Shown one piece after another: positions 1-8,030 of a stretch of DNA of 64,000 nt. Source of the DNA: Granulosicoccus sp045106195 (GTDB lineage Bacteria; Pseudomonadota; Gammaproteobacteria; Granulosicoccales; Granulosicoccaceae). The notes under the pieces are model-generated. The model did not search any database and was not told where the DNA came from. It saw only the letters and a list, made by a program, of their open reading frames with translations. The stretch lies in assembly GCA_045106195.1 (NCBI GenBank), contig JBGCEH010000045.1:89962-153961 (forward strand). The letters are read 5' to 3'. Position 1 is the first letter of the stretch, and each line of letters begins with the position of its first letter. Made by a program: the position numbers and the translations under genes.

Positions 1-321
1 GCATTGGGACACTTCAGCCAGACGTCGAACGCCGCAATTGTAGCCTGAATGTCACATCCGAACCGTCGAAAACGTGTATCGAAGCTTGTATTCGGTCACC
101 AAACTGCCTATATTGCAATTGTTGACGGTTCCAAGTGATATCTTCTGGAATTTTCAGCGTTAGCGACTAGCAGCATTGCAGCCAGACACCGTCGAGTGAC
201 TGGCCAGTGTGAATAGTCATTGTAAAGGTTGCAGGTTTTGCGTGAGGGTTTGTGGGGCATATGGCCACCCGCTCTCCGACACCAGCTCCCATTTGTTGTT
301 TTTTATATACAGGGTATTATC
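1..321. other. Region upstream of the cold-shock gene; no gene seen
   Basis: I see no supportable coding sequence here. The region leads directly into the cold-shock gene on the plus strand, so part of it is probably promoter and 5' leader; cspA-type genes usually have long leaders (family knowledge). No convincing -35/-10 pair or cold box could be assigned by eye. Confidence 0.4.
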
Positions 322-525
322 TTGAGTACTGGTACAGTTAAGTGGTTCGACGCGGCGAAAGGTTTTGGCTTTATCGCTCCTGAAGATGGCGGTAAGGACG
401 TATTCGTTCACCACACGGCCATCACTGGTGATGGTTACAAGACACTAGACGAAGGTCAGAAAGTGAACTTCGACATCGAACAAGGCCAGAAAGGCCCAGC
501 AGCGGTTAACGTCTCCGCTATGTAA
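322..525 (+). CDS. Cold-shock protein, CspA family (TTG start)
   Basis: A 67-residue single OB-fold cold-shock domain protein that should bind single-stranded RNA/DNA in the cytoplasm as an RNA chaperone. The N-terminus STGTVKWFDAAKGFGFI contains the RNP1-like KGFGFI motif, and DVFVHH is the RNP2-like motif. The length matches the usual 65-70 residues. The frame stays open upstream to an ATG at 229, but that would add 31 unrelated residues. The TTG at 322, with AGGGT about 8 bases upstream, places the start exactly where the family begins. A strong terminator follows, so it is monocistronic. Whether it is cold-induced cannot be read from the sequence. Confidence 0.93.
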   Translation: MSTGTVKWFDAAKGFGFIAPEDGGKDVFVHHTAITGDGYKTLDEGQKVNFDIEQGQKGPAAVNVSAM

Positions 526-550
526 ACCGGTCAACCGACCTGTTTTGCAC

Positions 551-578
551 ACAAAACCCCGCACCCGCGGGGTTTTGT
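551..578 (+). terminator. Rho-independent terminator of the cold-shock gene
   Basis: A perfect 12-bp inverted repeat: ACAAAACCCCGC at 551-562 pairs with GCGGGGTTTTGT at 567-578 across a 4-base loop ACCC. The stem has a GC-rich core flanked by A/T tracts, so the descending arm supplies the TTTT run. It lies 26 bases after the stop codon. Confidence 0.9.
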
Positions 579-659
579 GGTTTCAGGGTGCAGTAAAACC
601 CTGGCAGGCAGACACGCCTCTTCTGTCGTCTTGCGAAAGTCAGTAAATGTCAGGACGAT

Positions 660-900
660 TGTCACATAGGAATACACTCGTTAAAAATGGTGGGTCGTCC
701 AGCATCAAATATGCTCTGTTTGACGAGAGCGAACAATTGTTGCTGTCCGGTAAAATGTGTTTGCACATCGGGCGCCCAGATACATTGGTGCATACGCTGC
801 GGCGATGGGAGGGATTGATGCCATCGTCTTTACCGGGGGGATTGGCGAACGCGGTGCCAGCATCTGTAGCACTGCCCCCCTGGCTAATAACAACTGTTGA
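660..900 (+). pseudogene. Acetate kinase remnant (N- and C-terminal pieces, internal deletion)
   Basis: Two short acetate kinase signatures lie side by side in different frames. At about 680-755 the frame reads NGGSSSIKYALFDESEQLLLSG, which resembles the AckA N-terminal phosphate-binding motif (N-x-GSSS-[IL]-K-[FY]). From about 771, in another frame, it reads RYIGAYAAAMGGIDAIVF followed by TGGIGERGASIC, the well-known AckA C-terminal block, ending at TGA 898-900. A working enzyme has about 400 residues, so roughly 300 are missing between the pieces. An internal deletion with a frameshift is the simplest explanation. No pta gene is adjacent and no mobile element is visible. Confidence 0.82.
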
Positions 901-906
901 TGGAGT

Positions 907-2358
907 ATGAGTACTGTGACAATCGGTATTGTCTGGTTTCGCCAGGATCTTCGACTTGAAGACAACCCGGCGCTGACCCAGGCTTGTGAGGACTGCACAT
1001 CAGTTATTTGTATCTTTGTTGACGATCCGCTTGATCAATGCGTCAGCCGGCTCGGTGGCGCCAGTCGTGTCTGGCTTCATCATGGATTGGATGCGCTGGA
1101 TATCAGTCTGCAAAAAAAGGGCAATCGCTTGTTATTGGCGCAAGGTGACAGTCTTGGCGTGCTGCAACAACTCATCAAGCAAAGCGGCGCCACACGGATC
1201 TACTGGAACCGCTGTTACGACCCCGTAACTATCGCAAGGGACAAGGACATCAAAGCCGCGCTCAAAGAGGTTGAGCCTGCCACTTATAACGGACTGCTCA
1301 TCTTCGAGCCATGGGAAAATCTCAAGGGTGATGGGACACCCTATCGCGTTTATACCCCTTTCTGGCGAGCAGCTGCCTCCCAGATAGACGGACAAGCCGA
1401 CCTTTTGGCGGTGTTAAAAGCGCCGCGAAAAATACCCGCGCTCAGCGACAAGGCGTCTGGAAAACTGTCCGCTATTGTGTCGCTCGATGCGCTTGCACTG
1501 CTGCCCGACAAACCCTGGCACAAGACCATGATGTCGCACTGGAAGGTCGGTGAGGTTGCTGCTCGCAAGACGCTGTCAACGTTTTTGAAAAAGTGTGTCC
1601 ATGACTACAACGACGGTCGCAATCTGCCTGCGCGGCACGGCACTTCTAAATTGTCACCGCATTTGCATTTTGGTGAAGTCAGCCCGCGAACTGTGCTCAA
1701 AACCCTTTTGAATGGCAGGCGTCTGGCAGAGCTCAGTGCTGGTGAAGAAACTTTTGCCAAGGAAATTGTCTGGCGCGAGTTTGCCTACGCGCTGATTTTC
1801 CACTACCCGCACACTATCAGCGAGCCTCTTGATGTCCGTTTTGCCAAATTTGAATGGGCCAGAGACACCGATGGGCATTTGCGCCGTTGGCAGCAGGGTG
1901 GCACCGGCGTACCCATCGTGGATGCTGGCATGCGTGAGCTTTATGCAACGGGCTGGATGCACAATCGCGTGCGCATGATTGTGGCTTCCTACCTCATCAA
2001 GAACCTGCTGATCCCCTGGCAATCGGGTGAGGCATGGTTCCGGGACACTCTGGTAGATGCCGATCTGGCCAGCAATGCGATGGGCTGGCAATGGACTGCG
2101 GGAAGCGGTGCAGACGCTGCACCGTTTTTCAGAGTGTTTAATCCGGTGCTGCAAGGTGAGAAGTTTGATCGTGATGGCAATTATGTCAGGCGCTGGGTAC
2201 CTGAACTGTCGAACGTTGCCAATAAATTTGTGCATAAGCCCTGGGAGTTACCCGAACCAGAACGCTCAGCGCTCGAATACCCCGATCCGCTGGTAGATCT
2301 TAAAGAAACCAGACAGAGAGCCCTGGCAGCGTTTGCAAAAATAAAGGGAACCAAATAG
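907..2358 (+). CDS. phrB: Deoxyribodipyrimidine photolyase (class I CPD photolyase/cryptochrome family)
   Basis: A 483-residue flavoprotein expected to repair UV-induced cyclobutane pyrimidine dimers with blue light. The N-terminal antenna domain begins IGIVWFRQDLRLEDNPAL, the hallmark of the class. The C-terminal FAD domain contains ARHGTSKLSPHLHFGE (around residue 240), VDAGMRELYATGWMHNR and DADLASNAMGWQWTAGSGADAAP, which line the FAD and lesion site. Length matches E. coli PhrB (472). The start ATG lies 6 bases past the acetate kinase remnant. Assignment as CPD photolyase rather than 6-4 photolyase or cryptochrome rests on overall resemblance to PhrB. Confidence 0.9.
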   Translation: MSTVTIGIVWFRQDLRLEDNPALTQACEDCTSVICIFVDDPLDQCVSRLGGASRVWLHHGLDALDISLQKKGNRLLLAQGDSLGVLQQLIKQSGATRIYWNRCYDPVTIARDKDIKAALKEVEPATYNGLLIFEPWENLKGDGTPYRVYTPFWRAAASQIDGQADLLAVLKAPRKIPALSDKASGKLSAIVSLDALALLPDKPWHKTMMSHWKVGEVAARKTLSTFLKKCVHDYNDGRNLPARHGTSKLSPHLHFGEVSPRTVLKTLLNGRRLAELSAGEETFAKEIVWREFAYALIFHYPHTISEPLDVRFAKFEWARDTDGHLRRWQQGGTGVPIVDAGMRELYATGWMHNRVRMIVASYLIKNLLIPWQSGEAWFRDTLVDADLASNAMGWQWTAGSGADAAPFFRVFNPVLQGEKFDRDGNYVRRWVPELSNVANKFVHKPWELPEPERSALEYPDPLVDLKETRQRALAAFAKIKGTK

Positions 2359-2428
2359 CCGTCAAGGCAACTTATAGGCACTGCGCTGCTTTTGTGGCCG
2401 GACGTTCATCATTTCTCAACGGGATGCC

Positions 2429-3271
2429 ATGAAGACCACTACCTTACCTTCCATCAATTTCCTCGCGTCGACAGCCTTCGAAAGACTATCGCGCCTTGCC
2501 GGGATTTGCTTCACATCTGGCAATGTGAAACGTTTGGCCAGCACGCTTGCTCTGGTTGCATTGCCAGCAGGGAATGCCTTGTCCGATGATGTATCGTCGA
2601 AACAGCTGAAGTTAATAGAGCTCTATACCTCGCACGGTTGTTCTTCCTGTCCTCCGGCGGACGAATTACTTGGCAAGTTGCTCTCAGAGGATGAGCATCT
2701 GTTAGCGCTGGAATTCCATGTCGACTACTGGGACAACCTGGTACATGGAAGTGACGGAAACTTCGTCGATCCATTCTCTGATGCCTCTTACTCCAGGCGC
2801 CAGCGCACGTATAACGTCGCTGAGTTGCAAGGGCGCCCCGGTGTGTATACCCCTCAAGCTATCGTCAATGGGCGTTACGCTGCCGTGGGAACCAATCGAA
2901 AGCACATTTCCCGGGCGTTGGCGACACCGGTTGAACAGTCTTTGGATATCCGGATAACTGAGGGGCCTACACCCGATACGCTGAGCGTTGACATCACGGG
3001 TTCGGCTGGGCAACTTGACGCCCTTGTCGGCACGGACATTTCCGTGGCGCATTACCTTGACGAGGCGACCACCTTAATAACCGGTGGAGAAAATCGGCAC
3101 AAATCGTTAACCAACCATCACATCGTAAGGTCGATGACGCGTCTGGGTGAAGTAACAGTCGGGGCGGCAATGACATTCAGTATCGAAAAACCCGCTGGCG
3201 ACGCGGGCTGTGTCGTTCTGGTGCAAGAAGATGCATTAACGCCGGTATTTGCGGCGCAGGGCTGTCCGTGA
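2429..3271 (+). CDS. DUF1223 thioredoxin-fold secreted protein
   Basis: A 280-residue protein of the DUF1223 family. The signature ELYTSHGCSSCPPADELL carries a CxxC pair (Cys71, Cys74), followed by LEFHVDYWDNL and RQRTYN, as in other members. The fold is thioredoxin-like and the protein is probably exported; its substrate is unknown. The N-terminus is long. An internal GTG at 2525 would give VKRLASTLALVALPAGNALS, a more normal signal peptide, so the true start could lie there. It stands alone between the photolyase and an outer-membrane protein gene. Confidence 0.82.
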   Translation: MKTTTLPSINFLASTAFERLSRLAGICFTSGNVKRLASTLALVALPAGNALSDDVSSKQLKLIELYTSHGCSSCPPADELLGKLLSEDEHLLALEFHVDYWDNLVHGSDGNFVDPFSDASYSRRQRTYNVAELQGRPGVYTPQAIVNGRYAAVGTNRKHISRALATPVEQSLDIRITEGPTPDTLSVDITGSAGQLDALVGTDISVAHYLDEATTLITGGENRHKSLTNHHIVRSMTRLGEVTVGAAMTFSIEKPAGDAGCVVLVQEDALTPVFAAQGCP

Positions 3272-3459
3272 CGAAGGCCGCTTTGCGCTGAGCTGAAGTT
3301 TGCTACCATGCGCAATCGACGCTGGAGCGGCTGTAACGGCACTGATGTTTCTGGCGTGTTTGCCTATTCTCAAAAGGGTTGATTGGCCGCTTTATCCGAA
3401 CCATGATCCATACCGGAAACAGCATCATCCATTCTCCCGAACCAATTACGAGGTGATTC

Positions 3460-3993
3460 TTGCGCTGGCTGATAGCAACTGTGCTTCTGGTAACGACATC
3501 CTGTGCTCTGGCAGAGGGGCCGGTTTACGCGGAGCTCCAGATCGGAGCCAGTGGCGTGCGCCACTCGGACCTGGAATTTTATCCGGTTTTCGGAACTGTC
3601 AGTCTTGGCGCCTATGTCGCGAAGAATATTGGTATCGAAGTGTTTGCCGATTCCAGCGTGTCCTCCGATGATGACGAAGGCTTTGAACTGGACATCGAAG
3701 AAGCCTATGGCGTGGCGCTGCGGTTGCAATCTCAGCCAATCAATAATGTCCAGGGCTTCATCGTTCTCGGCGCAGTCAATTACACCTTGAACCAGGAATC
3801 ACTGCTCAGCTCAGGTGTTTCAGGGCTTCCTGCCAACGAGGAATTCGAGGGTATGCGAGTAAGCGTTGGCCTCATGCAACGTTTCGAGCGGGTTCCCGGC
3901 CTGTTGTTTACCGCCGAGTACCGCCATTACAATGCTGACGAACCACTTCGGGTCGATGCGCTTGTGTTCGGCTTTAGAGTAAATGCACCATGA
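3460..3993 (+). CDS. Small outer-membrane beta-barrel protein (TTG start)
   Basis: A 177-residue protein with a signal peptide (MRWLIATVLLVTTSCALAEG) and alternating hydrophobic/polar strands such as GPVYAELQIGAS, FGTVSLGAYVAKNIGIEVFAD and VLGAVNYTL, typical of an OmpA-like or porin-like 8-strand barrel. The start is TTG with AGGTG about 4 bases upstream. The last bases overlap the next gene as ATGA, so the two are translationally coupled. No specific function is recognised. An acidic stretch (SSDDDEGFELDIEEAYG) probably forms a surface loop. Confidence 0.72.
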   Translation: MRWLIATVLLVTTSCALAEGPVYAELQIGASGVRHSDLEFYPVFGTVSLGAYVAKNIGIEVFADSSVSSDDDEGFELDIEEAYGVALRLQSQPINNVQGFIVLGAVNYTLNQESLLSSGVSGLPANEEFEGMRVSVGLMQRFERVPGLLFTAEYRHYNADEPLRVDALVFGFRVNAP

Positions 3994-5330
3994 ACCCTAT
4001 CGCAATTCGTTATTCCTTATCCACGGCGCTTATTCTGAGTGCGGCACTGTTAACTGCCTGTGAAGGTGATTCCAGACCTTTTGAAGAGTCTGTAGAGGTT
4101 CAGACGCTGGGGCTTACTGCTATACAGGTCAACCCTCCGGAGGACTCTCAGCCTGAAATCTTCATCAACTCCGGTCAGTCGATACAACTAGCTCTTTCCG
4201 GTAATGGTACGGCTGGTCCGATTGAAAATATCCCTGTCAGTGGTCGACTCTGGCAGTCCAGTAACCCGTCAGTTTTCACGGTTAGCGAGAATGGTCTATT
4301 GACAGGCGTTGGCGAATTGCAAGGTTCTGCCGAGGCCTCAGTGCTGATCGGTGGAATACAGTCTTCTTCACTGACCGTAACGGTGAACGATGCCACGCTT
4401 GAGTCTATCCGGTCCATCGAAGGTAATGACAGTCTTGAACGTTGCCTGCCGAGTGAATATTTTGCGACTGGATTATTTGACGACAGCACCCTGCGTACTC
4501 TAACCAACACAGGATTCACGCTGAACGAGGGCGCGAACGCTACGCTCAGCTCAGCTAGCGGGCGGACGACCATGATCAATGCGACGACCGTAGGGACTTT
4601 GACGCTCACAGCTACCTCTGGCGACGCACCGCCGTTTCCTCTGCAGATCAATGTTCTCGATACGCTTCAGTCCATCGCCGTCAGCACGGCCAACAATGCT
4701 GCTTTGGAGGTCAATGAAAATGAAACGCTTGATTTCACGGCAACAGGCACTTACGTCAACGCGTCGCAGATGACCGGAGACCTTGGTCAGACGCCTCCGG
4801 CAGCACCGGGTGGTAGCGCGACGGGTACGAGATCTGTGGATATCACTGACAACGTCGATTGGGCAGTCACCTTGAACACTTCCAGTGCCAGCGTCATCAA
4901 TTCTGGCGAAAACAGGGGGCGGTTGTCCGGGCTTGCGGTAGGGACCGTGACCTTGCAGGCAAGTTGTGGCACTGATACGCAGGAAAGCGTGCAGGTATCG
5001 GTCAAGGAGGACGCGGATAGTAATTCTGATCAACTCGCGTTTGCCGGGGCTGGTACTGGAAACACCTTGACCGTCGCTTTGGGCAGTCAGCTGCAATTAG
5101 AGGTCTCTCGAGGCAGTGTGTATGATTCTGCACGGGAAGTGACGATTGCTGATGATAACCTTGTTTTTTCTGTTCCCAGCACGCAGGTGAATTTCGTTGA
5201 TCAGGGTGCTCTTGGAAATGGTCTTGTCATTCCACAACCACAAAGCGCAGGTGCGACACTGAATGTCACTGCCACCATTACAGATGACGGCACTGAGATA
5301 TCAGGTACCGTGACGATTAATATTCAATAA
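3990..5330 (+). CDS. Lipoprotein with bacterial Ig-like (Big2-type) repeats
   Basis: A 446-residue predicted lipoprotein. The signal peptide ends in lipobox LTAC with the lipidated Cys at residue 24, and Glu rather than Asp at +2, so outer-membrane sorting is expected. The rest is beta-rich, with repeated patterns such as 'SIQLALSGNGTAG...WQSSNPSVFTVSENGLLTGVGEL' and 'VDWAVTLNTSSASVINSG...GRLSGLAVGTVTLQAS', which match Big2/BID_2 repeats, roughly three to four in number. Its start overlaps the barrel gene's stop by 4 bases, suggesting partners at the outer membrane. The 3' end is only 19 bases before moxR. Confidence 0.78.
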   Translation: MNPIAIRYSLSTALILSAALLTACEGDSRPFEESVEVQTLGLTAIQVNPPEDSQPEIFINSGQSIQLALSGNGTAGPIENIPVSGRLWQSSNPSVFTVSENGLLTGVGELQGSAEASVLIGGIQSSSLTVTVNDATLESIRSIEGNDSLERCLPSEYFATGLFDDSTLRTLTNTGFTLNEGANATLSSASGRTTMINATTVGTLTLTATSGDAPPFPLQINVLDTLQSIAVSTANNAALEVNENETLDFTATGTYVNASQMTGDLGQTPPAAPGGSATGTRSVDITDNVDWAVTLNTSSASVINSGENRGRLSGLAVGTVTLQASCGTDTQESVQVSVKEDADSNSDQLAFAGAGTGNTLTVALGSQLQLEVSRGSVYDSAREVTIADDNLVFSVPSTQVNFVDQGALGNGLVIPQPQSAGATLNVTATITDDGTEISGTVTINIQ

Positions 5331-5349
5331 CAGCGAGGGTGAACGTTCC

Positions 5350-6345
5350 TTGAGTGCATTATCAGCAGTTCAACAACTCAGTACCCAGATTGAAGCTTCG
5401 GTTGTCGGCCAGCCAAAGCTTGTCAACCGTTTGCTGATTGCGCTTCTGGTTGATGGTCATTTGCTGGTCGAGGGGGCTCCGGGACTTGCGAAAACGCGCG
5501 CCATAAAAGCGTTGGCCGATTGCATCGAATCAGATTTCCAGCGAGTTCAGTTCACGCCGGACCTACTGCCTGCCGATCTTACCGGCACTGAAGTTTACAG
5601 ACCGGCCGATGGCAGTTTTGTGTTTCAGCGGGGGCCGTTGTTCAACAACCTCATACTGGCGGATGAAGTTAACCGGGCACCTGCCAAAGTCCAGTCCGCG
5701 CTGCTGGAGGCTATGGCAGAACAGCAGATTTCGGTAGGTCACCAGACTTATAAGCTGCCTACGCCGTTCATGGTCATGGCAACGCAGAATCCCATCGAAC
5801 AGGAAGGCACCTACCCCTTGCCGGAAGCTCAACTGGATCGCTTTCTGATGCAGGTACTGGTCGACTATCCCGACTCACAGCACGAGGCCGATATTCTGCG
5901 ACTAGTGCGTTCTGAAGCATTGAGCAAAATGTCTCCACAGGAAGAAGGTGTGGATATCTCGAAGTCTGAGTCTGCCGAGGCTCGCTTTGCCTTACATGAC
6001 CTGTTTGCTGCGCGTCGCGAAGTGCTTGAGGTGTTCATGGCCGATGACATTGAAAACTACATAGTGCGGTTGATAACCGCGACGCGCAATCCTACCCGAC
6101 ACGATGAAGAGCTTGCACGCTGGATACAGTATGGCGCCAGCCCCCGCGGCACTCTATGTCTGGATGCCTGCGCAAGAGCACATGCCTGGCTGGATGGTCG
6201 TGACTATGTATCACCGGGTGACGTACAAGCCATATTTCATGATGTGTTACGTCATCGAATATTACTGTCTTTCGAGGCCGAAGCTGATGGCGTCAGTACC
6301 GATGACGTTCTGGACCGCATGTTGAGACTTATTGCTGTTCCCTAG
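5350..6345 (+). CDS. moxR: MoxR-family AAA+ ATPase
   Basis: A 331-residue AAA+ ATPase of the MoxR group, thought to act as a chaperone activating VWA-domain partners. Walker A is GAPGLAKT (42-49) and Walker B is NLILADEVNRAPAKVQSALL. The family block ATQNPIEQEGTYPLPEAQLDRF contains sensor 1 and the arginine finger region. Length is standard. The TTG start at 5350 has GAGGGTG upstream. It precedes the DUF58/Bat genes, the usual partners, but is separated from them by about 210 bases holding a repeat element. Confidence 0.93.
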   Translation: MSALSAVQQLSTQIEASVVGQPKLVNRLLIALLVDGHLLVEGAPGLAKTRAIKALADCIESDFQRVQFTPDLLPADLTGTEVYRPADGSFVFQRGPLFNNLILADEVNRAPAKVQSALLEAMAEQQISVGHQTYKLPTPFMVMATQNPIEQEGTYPLPEAQLDRFLMQVLVDYPDSQHEADILRLVRSEALSKMSPQEEGVDISKSESAEARFALHDLFAARREVLEVFMADDIENYIVRLITATRNPTRHDEELARWIQYGASPRGTLCLDACARAHAWLDGRDYVSPGDVQAIFHDVLRHRILLSFEAEADGVSTDDVLDRMLRLIAVP

Positions 6346-6406
6346 CCTTTGGACTGCCCTTGGAATACGACTGATTTGAGACCATATTCCAAAAGCTTGC
6401 GGGATA

Positions 6407-6477
6407 CGTCATCCGCGCGAAGGCCGGGACCCATGCGCATCACGCCGTTGTGGATCCCCGCCTTAGCGAGGATGACG
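6407..6477. repeat. Imperfect inverted repeat, REP/MITE-like, copy 1
   Basis: Two 27-base arms face each other. Arm 6407-6433 starts CGTCATCCGCGCGAAGGC and arm 6451-6477 ends TTAGCGAGGATGACG; they match at 23 of 27 positions as an inverted repeat. The loop is 17 bases. The sequence resembles the widespread CGTCATCCCCGCGAAGGCGGGGATCCA-type intergenic palindromes. A tail TTAGTCAGTA (6503-6512) recurs after a second copy near 20 kb. It sits between moxR and the DUF58 gene. Confidence 0.75.
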
Positions 6478-6558
6478 TTTTTCGTGGGGATGTCACAAGG
6501 TATTAGTCAGTAGCATCCCGCTGACTTGAACATTCACGTACGCGCCTAGCCGTTCGAC

Positions 6559-7533
6559 ATGAAAAAACCCGTAAATCAGCGACAATTGCAGTTTGCCTCG
6601 CCAGCCAGCACCTCTCTGGAGGAGCTGATCAATTTGCGTGGTGCTGCGGTTGCTTTGCAAAGACAGGTACGACGCAAGAGCGCGGCGCCTCAAAGCGGTG
6701 GCTCAGTCTCACGGCGTTTGGGTCGAGGGCTGGATTTTGCCGAAGTGCGTGAGTACCAGGCGGGTGACGATGTGCGCATGATTGACTGGAAAGTCACGGC
6801 ACGTTCGGGGACCGCCCACACCAAGTTGTTTGTTGAAGAGCGGGAACGGCCGGTGTTATTGCTTGTGGATTTTCGAGCAAACATGCGTTTTGGCACTCGT
6901 GGCATGTATAAGTCCATGCTGGCAGCACGACTGGCAGCCTTGTTGGGCTGGTGCGCGGTAGCCTCTCATGATCGCGTCGGCGGGTTCGTGTTCAGTGACG
7001 GGTGGCATAGCGAGATACGCCCGCAATCCGGACGGCGTGGGCTCATGTCACTGTTTCGCGCTATTCACCATGGTCAGCAAAGCGTTCCGGAATCCAGTGG
7101 TGAGCAATTCATAAAGACTTTGCGCCGTCTGCGCCACAGTGTGCACGGCGGGAGTACGGTTGTACTGCTAAGTGATTTTCACGGATTTGGTGACAATGAG
7201 CGTACGACTTTAGGCAGTGCTCTCAACGCCACGGACATGAAAGCCATTCATCTTTGCGATCCGCTGGATTACGGTCTGCCCGTGCCCGGCAATTATCCGA
7301 TGAGTTCAAGCGCCTCAGATCAAGCACAACGATGGGTGCTGTCGGTGGGTTCACAAGCTGACAGAGAGCGCTATGCAGAGGACTTCAAGACCCGACAAGA
7401 GTCATTGAAAAACCTGTTCGTTCAACAACGTCATGCGTATTACTGTGTATCCACTGACGAGGCCCTACTCGATGCTGCTGCAAGAATACTGACACCGCAA
7501 GCAAAACACCCTGCTGCACAGGAGGCCGTATGA
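6559..7533 (+). CDS. DUF58 domain protein of the MoxR/Bat operon
   Basis: A 324-residue DUF58 (VWA-related) protein. The diagnostic block is GRGLDFAEVREYQAGDDVRMIDWKVTARSG around residues 55-85, followed by LFVEERERPVLLLVDFRANM, where the VWA-like fold begins. No membrane segment is seen, so it is probably cytosolic or membrane-associated. DUF58 proteins are standard partners of MoxR ATPases. The stop overlaps the start of the next gene by 4 bases, indicating operon coupling. Confidence 0.9.
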   Translation: MKKPVNQRQLQFASPASTSLEELINLRGAAVALQRQVRRKSAAPQSGGSVSRRLGRGLDFAEVREYQAGDDVRMIDWKVTARSGTAHTKLFVEERERPVLLLVDFRANMRFGTRGMYKSMLAARLAALLGWCAVASHDRVGGFVFSDGWHSEIRPQSGRRGLMSLFRAIHHGQQSVPESSGEQFIKTLRRLRHSVHGGSTVVLLSDFHGFGDNERTTLGSALNATDMKAIHLCDPLDYGLPVPGNYPMSSSASDQAQRWVLSVGSQADRERYAEDFKTRQESLKNLFVQQRHAYYCVSTDEALLDAAARILTPQAKHPAAQEAV

Positions 7534-8030
7534 ACGAGACCGAAGCATTGCTGTCTCAGCTTCGTGATATTCAGGCACCTGACGTCAGTGTCATACCCGC
7601 CCCGGGTTGGTGGATACTCCTTGCTGCCTGTCTGTTATCAGGCTTGCTTTTCTACCTGATGTCAAGCCGCTACCGGCGGCGTGGCTGGCAACGCGAAGCC
7701 AGAGCCACACTGGATCGTTTGAGAGTGGAGGCTGGCAATGCTTCGGTATCACAATCATTGTCAGGCGTATCCCAATTGGTCAGGCGGGTGGTGTTAGTCG
7801 CGCGTCCACGAGAGGAGGTTGCCAGTCTTCATGGCGAGGCATGGCTGGATGAACTGGATGAAATCTGTGGCAAGCCTCTGTTCAAGGCTGGGTTTGGGAA
7901 ACTTCTGGAGCAGGGGCCTTATCAGCAAAACCCTCAACTTAGTATCGATGATCTACATGCGCTGATGGACGTGGTCGCAGAGCTTATCGACGCGGCCGGT
8001 AGAAGCTCATTGCGTAAACAGACCTCGTGA
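7530..8030 (+). CDS. DUF4381 small membrane protein
   Basis: A 166-residue protein with one N-terminal membrane helix (about residues 26-45, GWWILLAACLLSGLLFYLM) and a soluble helical tail. The pattern LRDIQAPDVSVIPAPGWW is typical of DUF4381, which almost always sits between DUF58 and BatA genes. The start overlaps the DUF58 stop, and the stop overlaps the GTG start of the BatA gene. Its molecular role is not known. Context implies assembly or stability of the Bat membrane complex. Confidence 0.85.
   Translation: MNETEALLSQLRDIQAPDVSVIPAPGWWILLAACLLSGLLFYLMSSRYRRRGWQREARATLDRLRVEAGNASVSQSLSGVSQLVRRVVLVARPREEVASLHGEAWLDELDEICGKPLFKAGFGKLLEQGPYQQNPQLSIDDLHALMDVVAELIDAAGRSSLRKQTS

Noticed and set aside
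526..906. Mobile element as the cause of the acetate kinase deletion
   Set aside because: No transposase, terminal inverted repeat or target duplication was visible.
1654..2235. Long open frame on the minus strand inside the photolyase gene (193 codons)
   Set aside because: It lies antisense to an intact photolyase with all family motifs, has no recognisable protein features, and is a shadow of that gene.
4551..5096. Minus-strand open frame of 181 codons inside the Ig-like lipoprotein gene
   Set aside because: The composition looks like antisense translation, no start signal is present, and the plus-strand lipoprotein is well supported.
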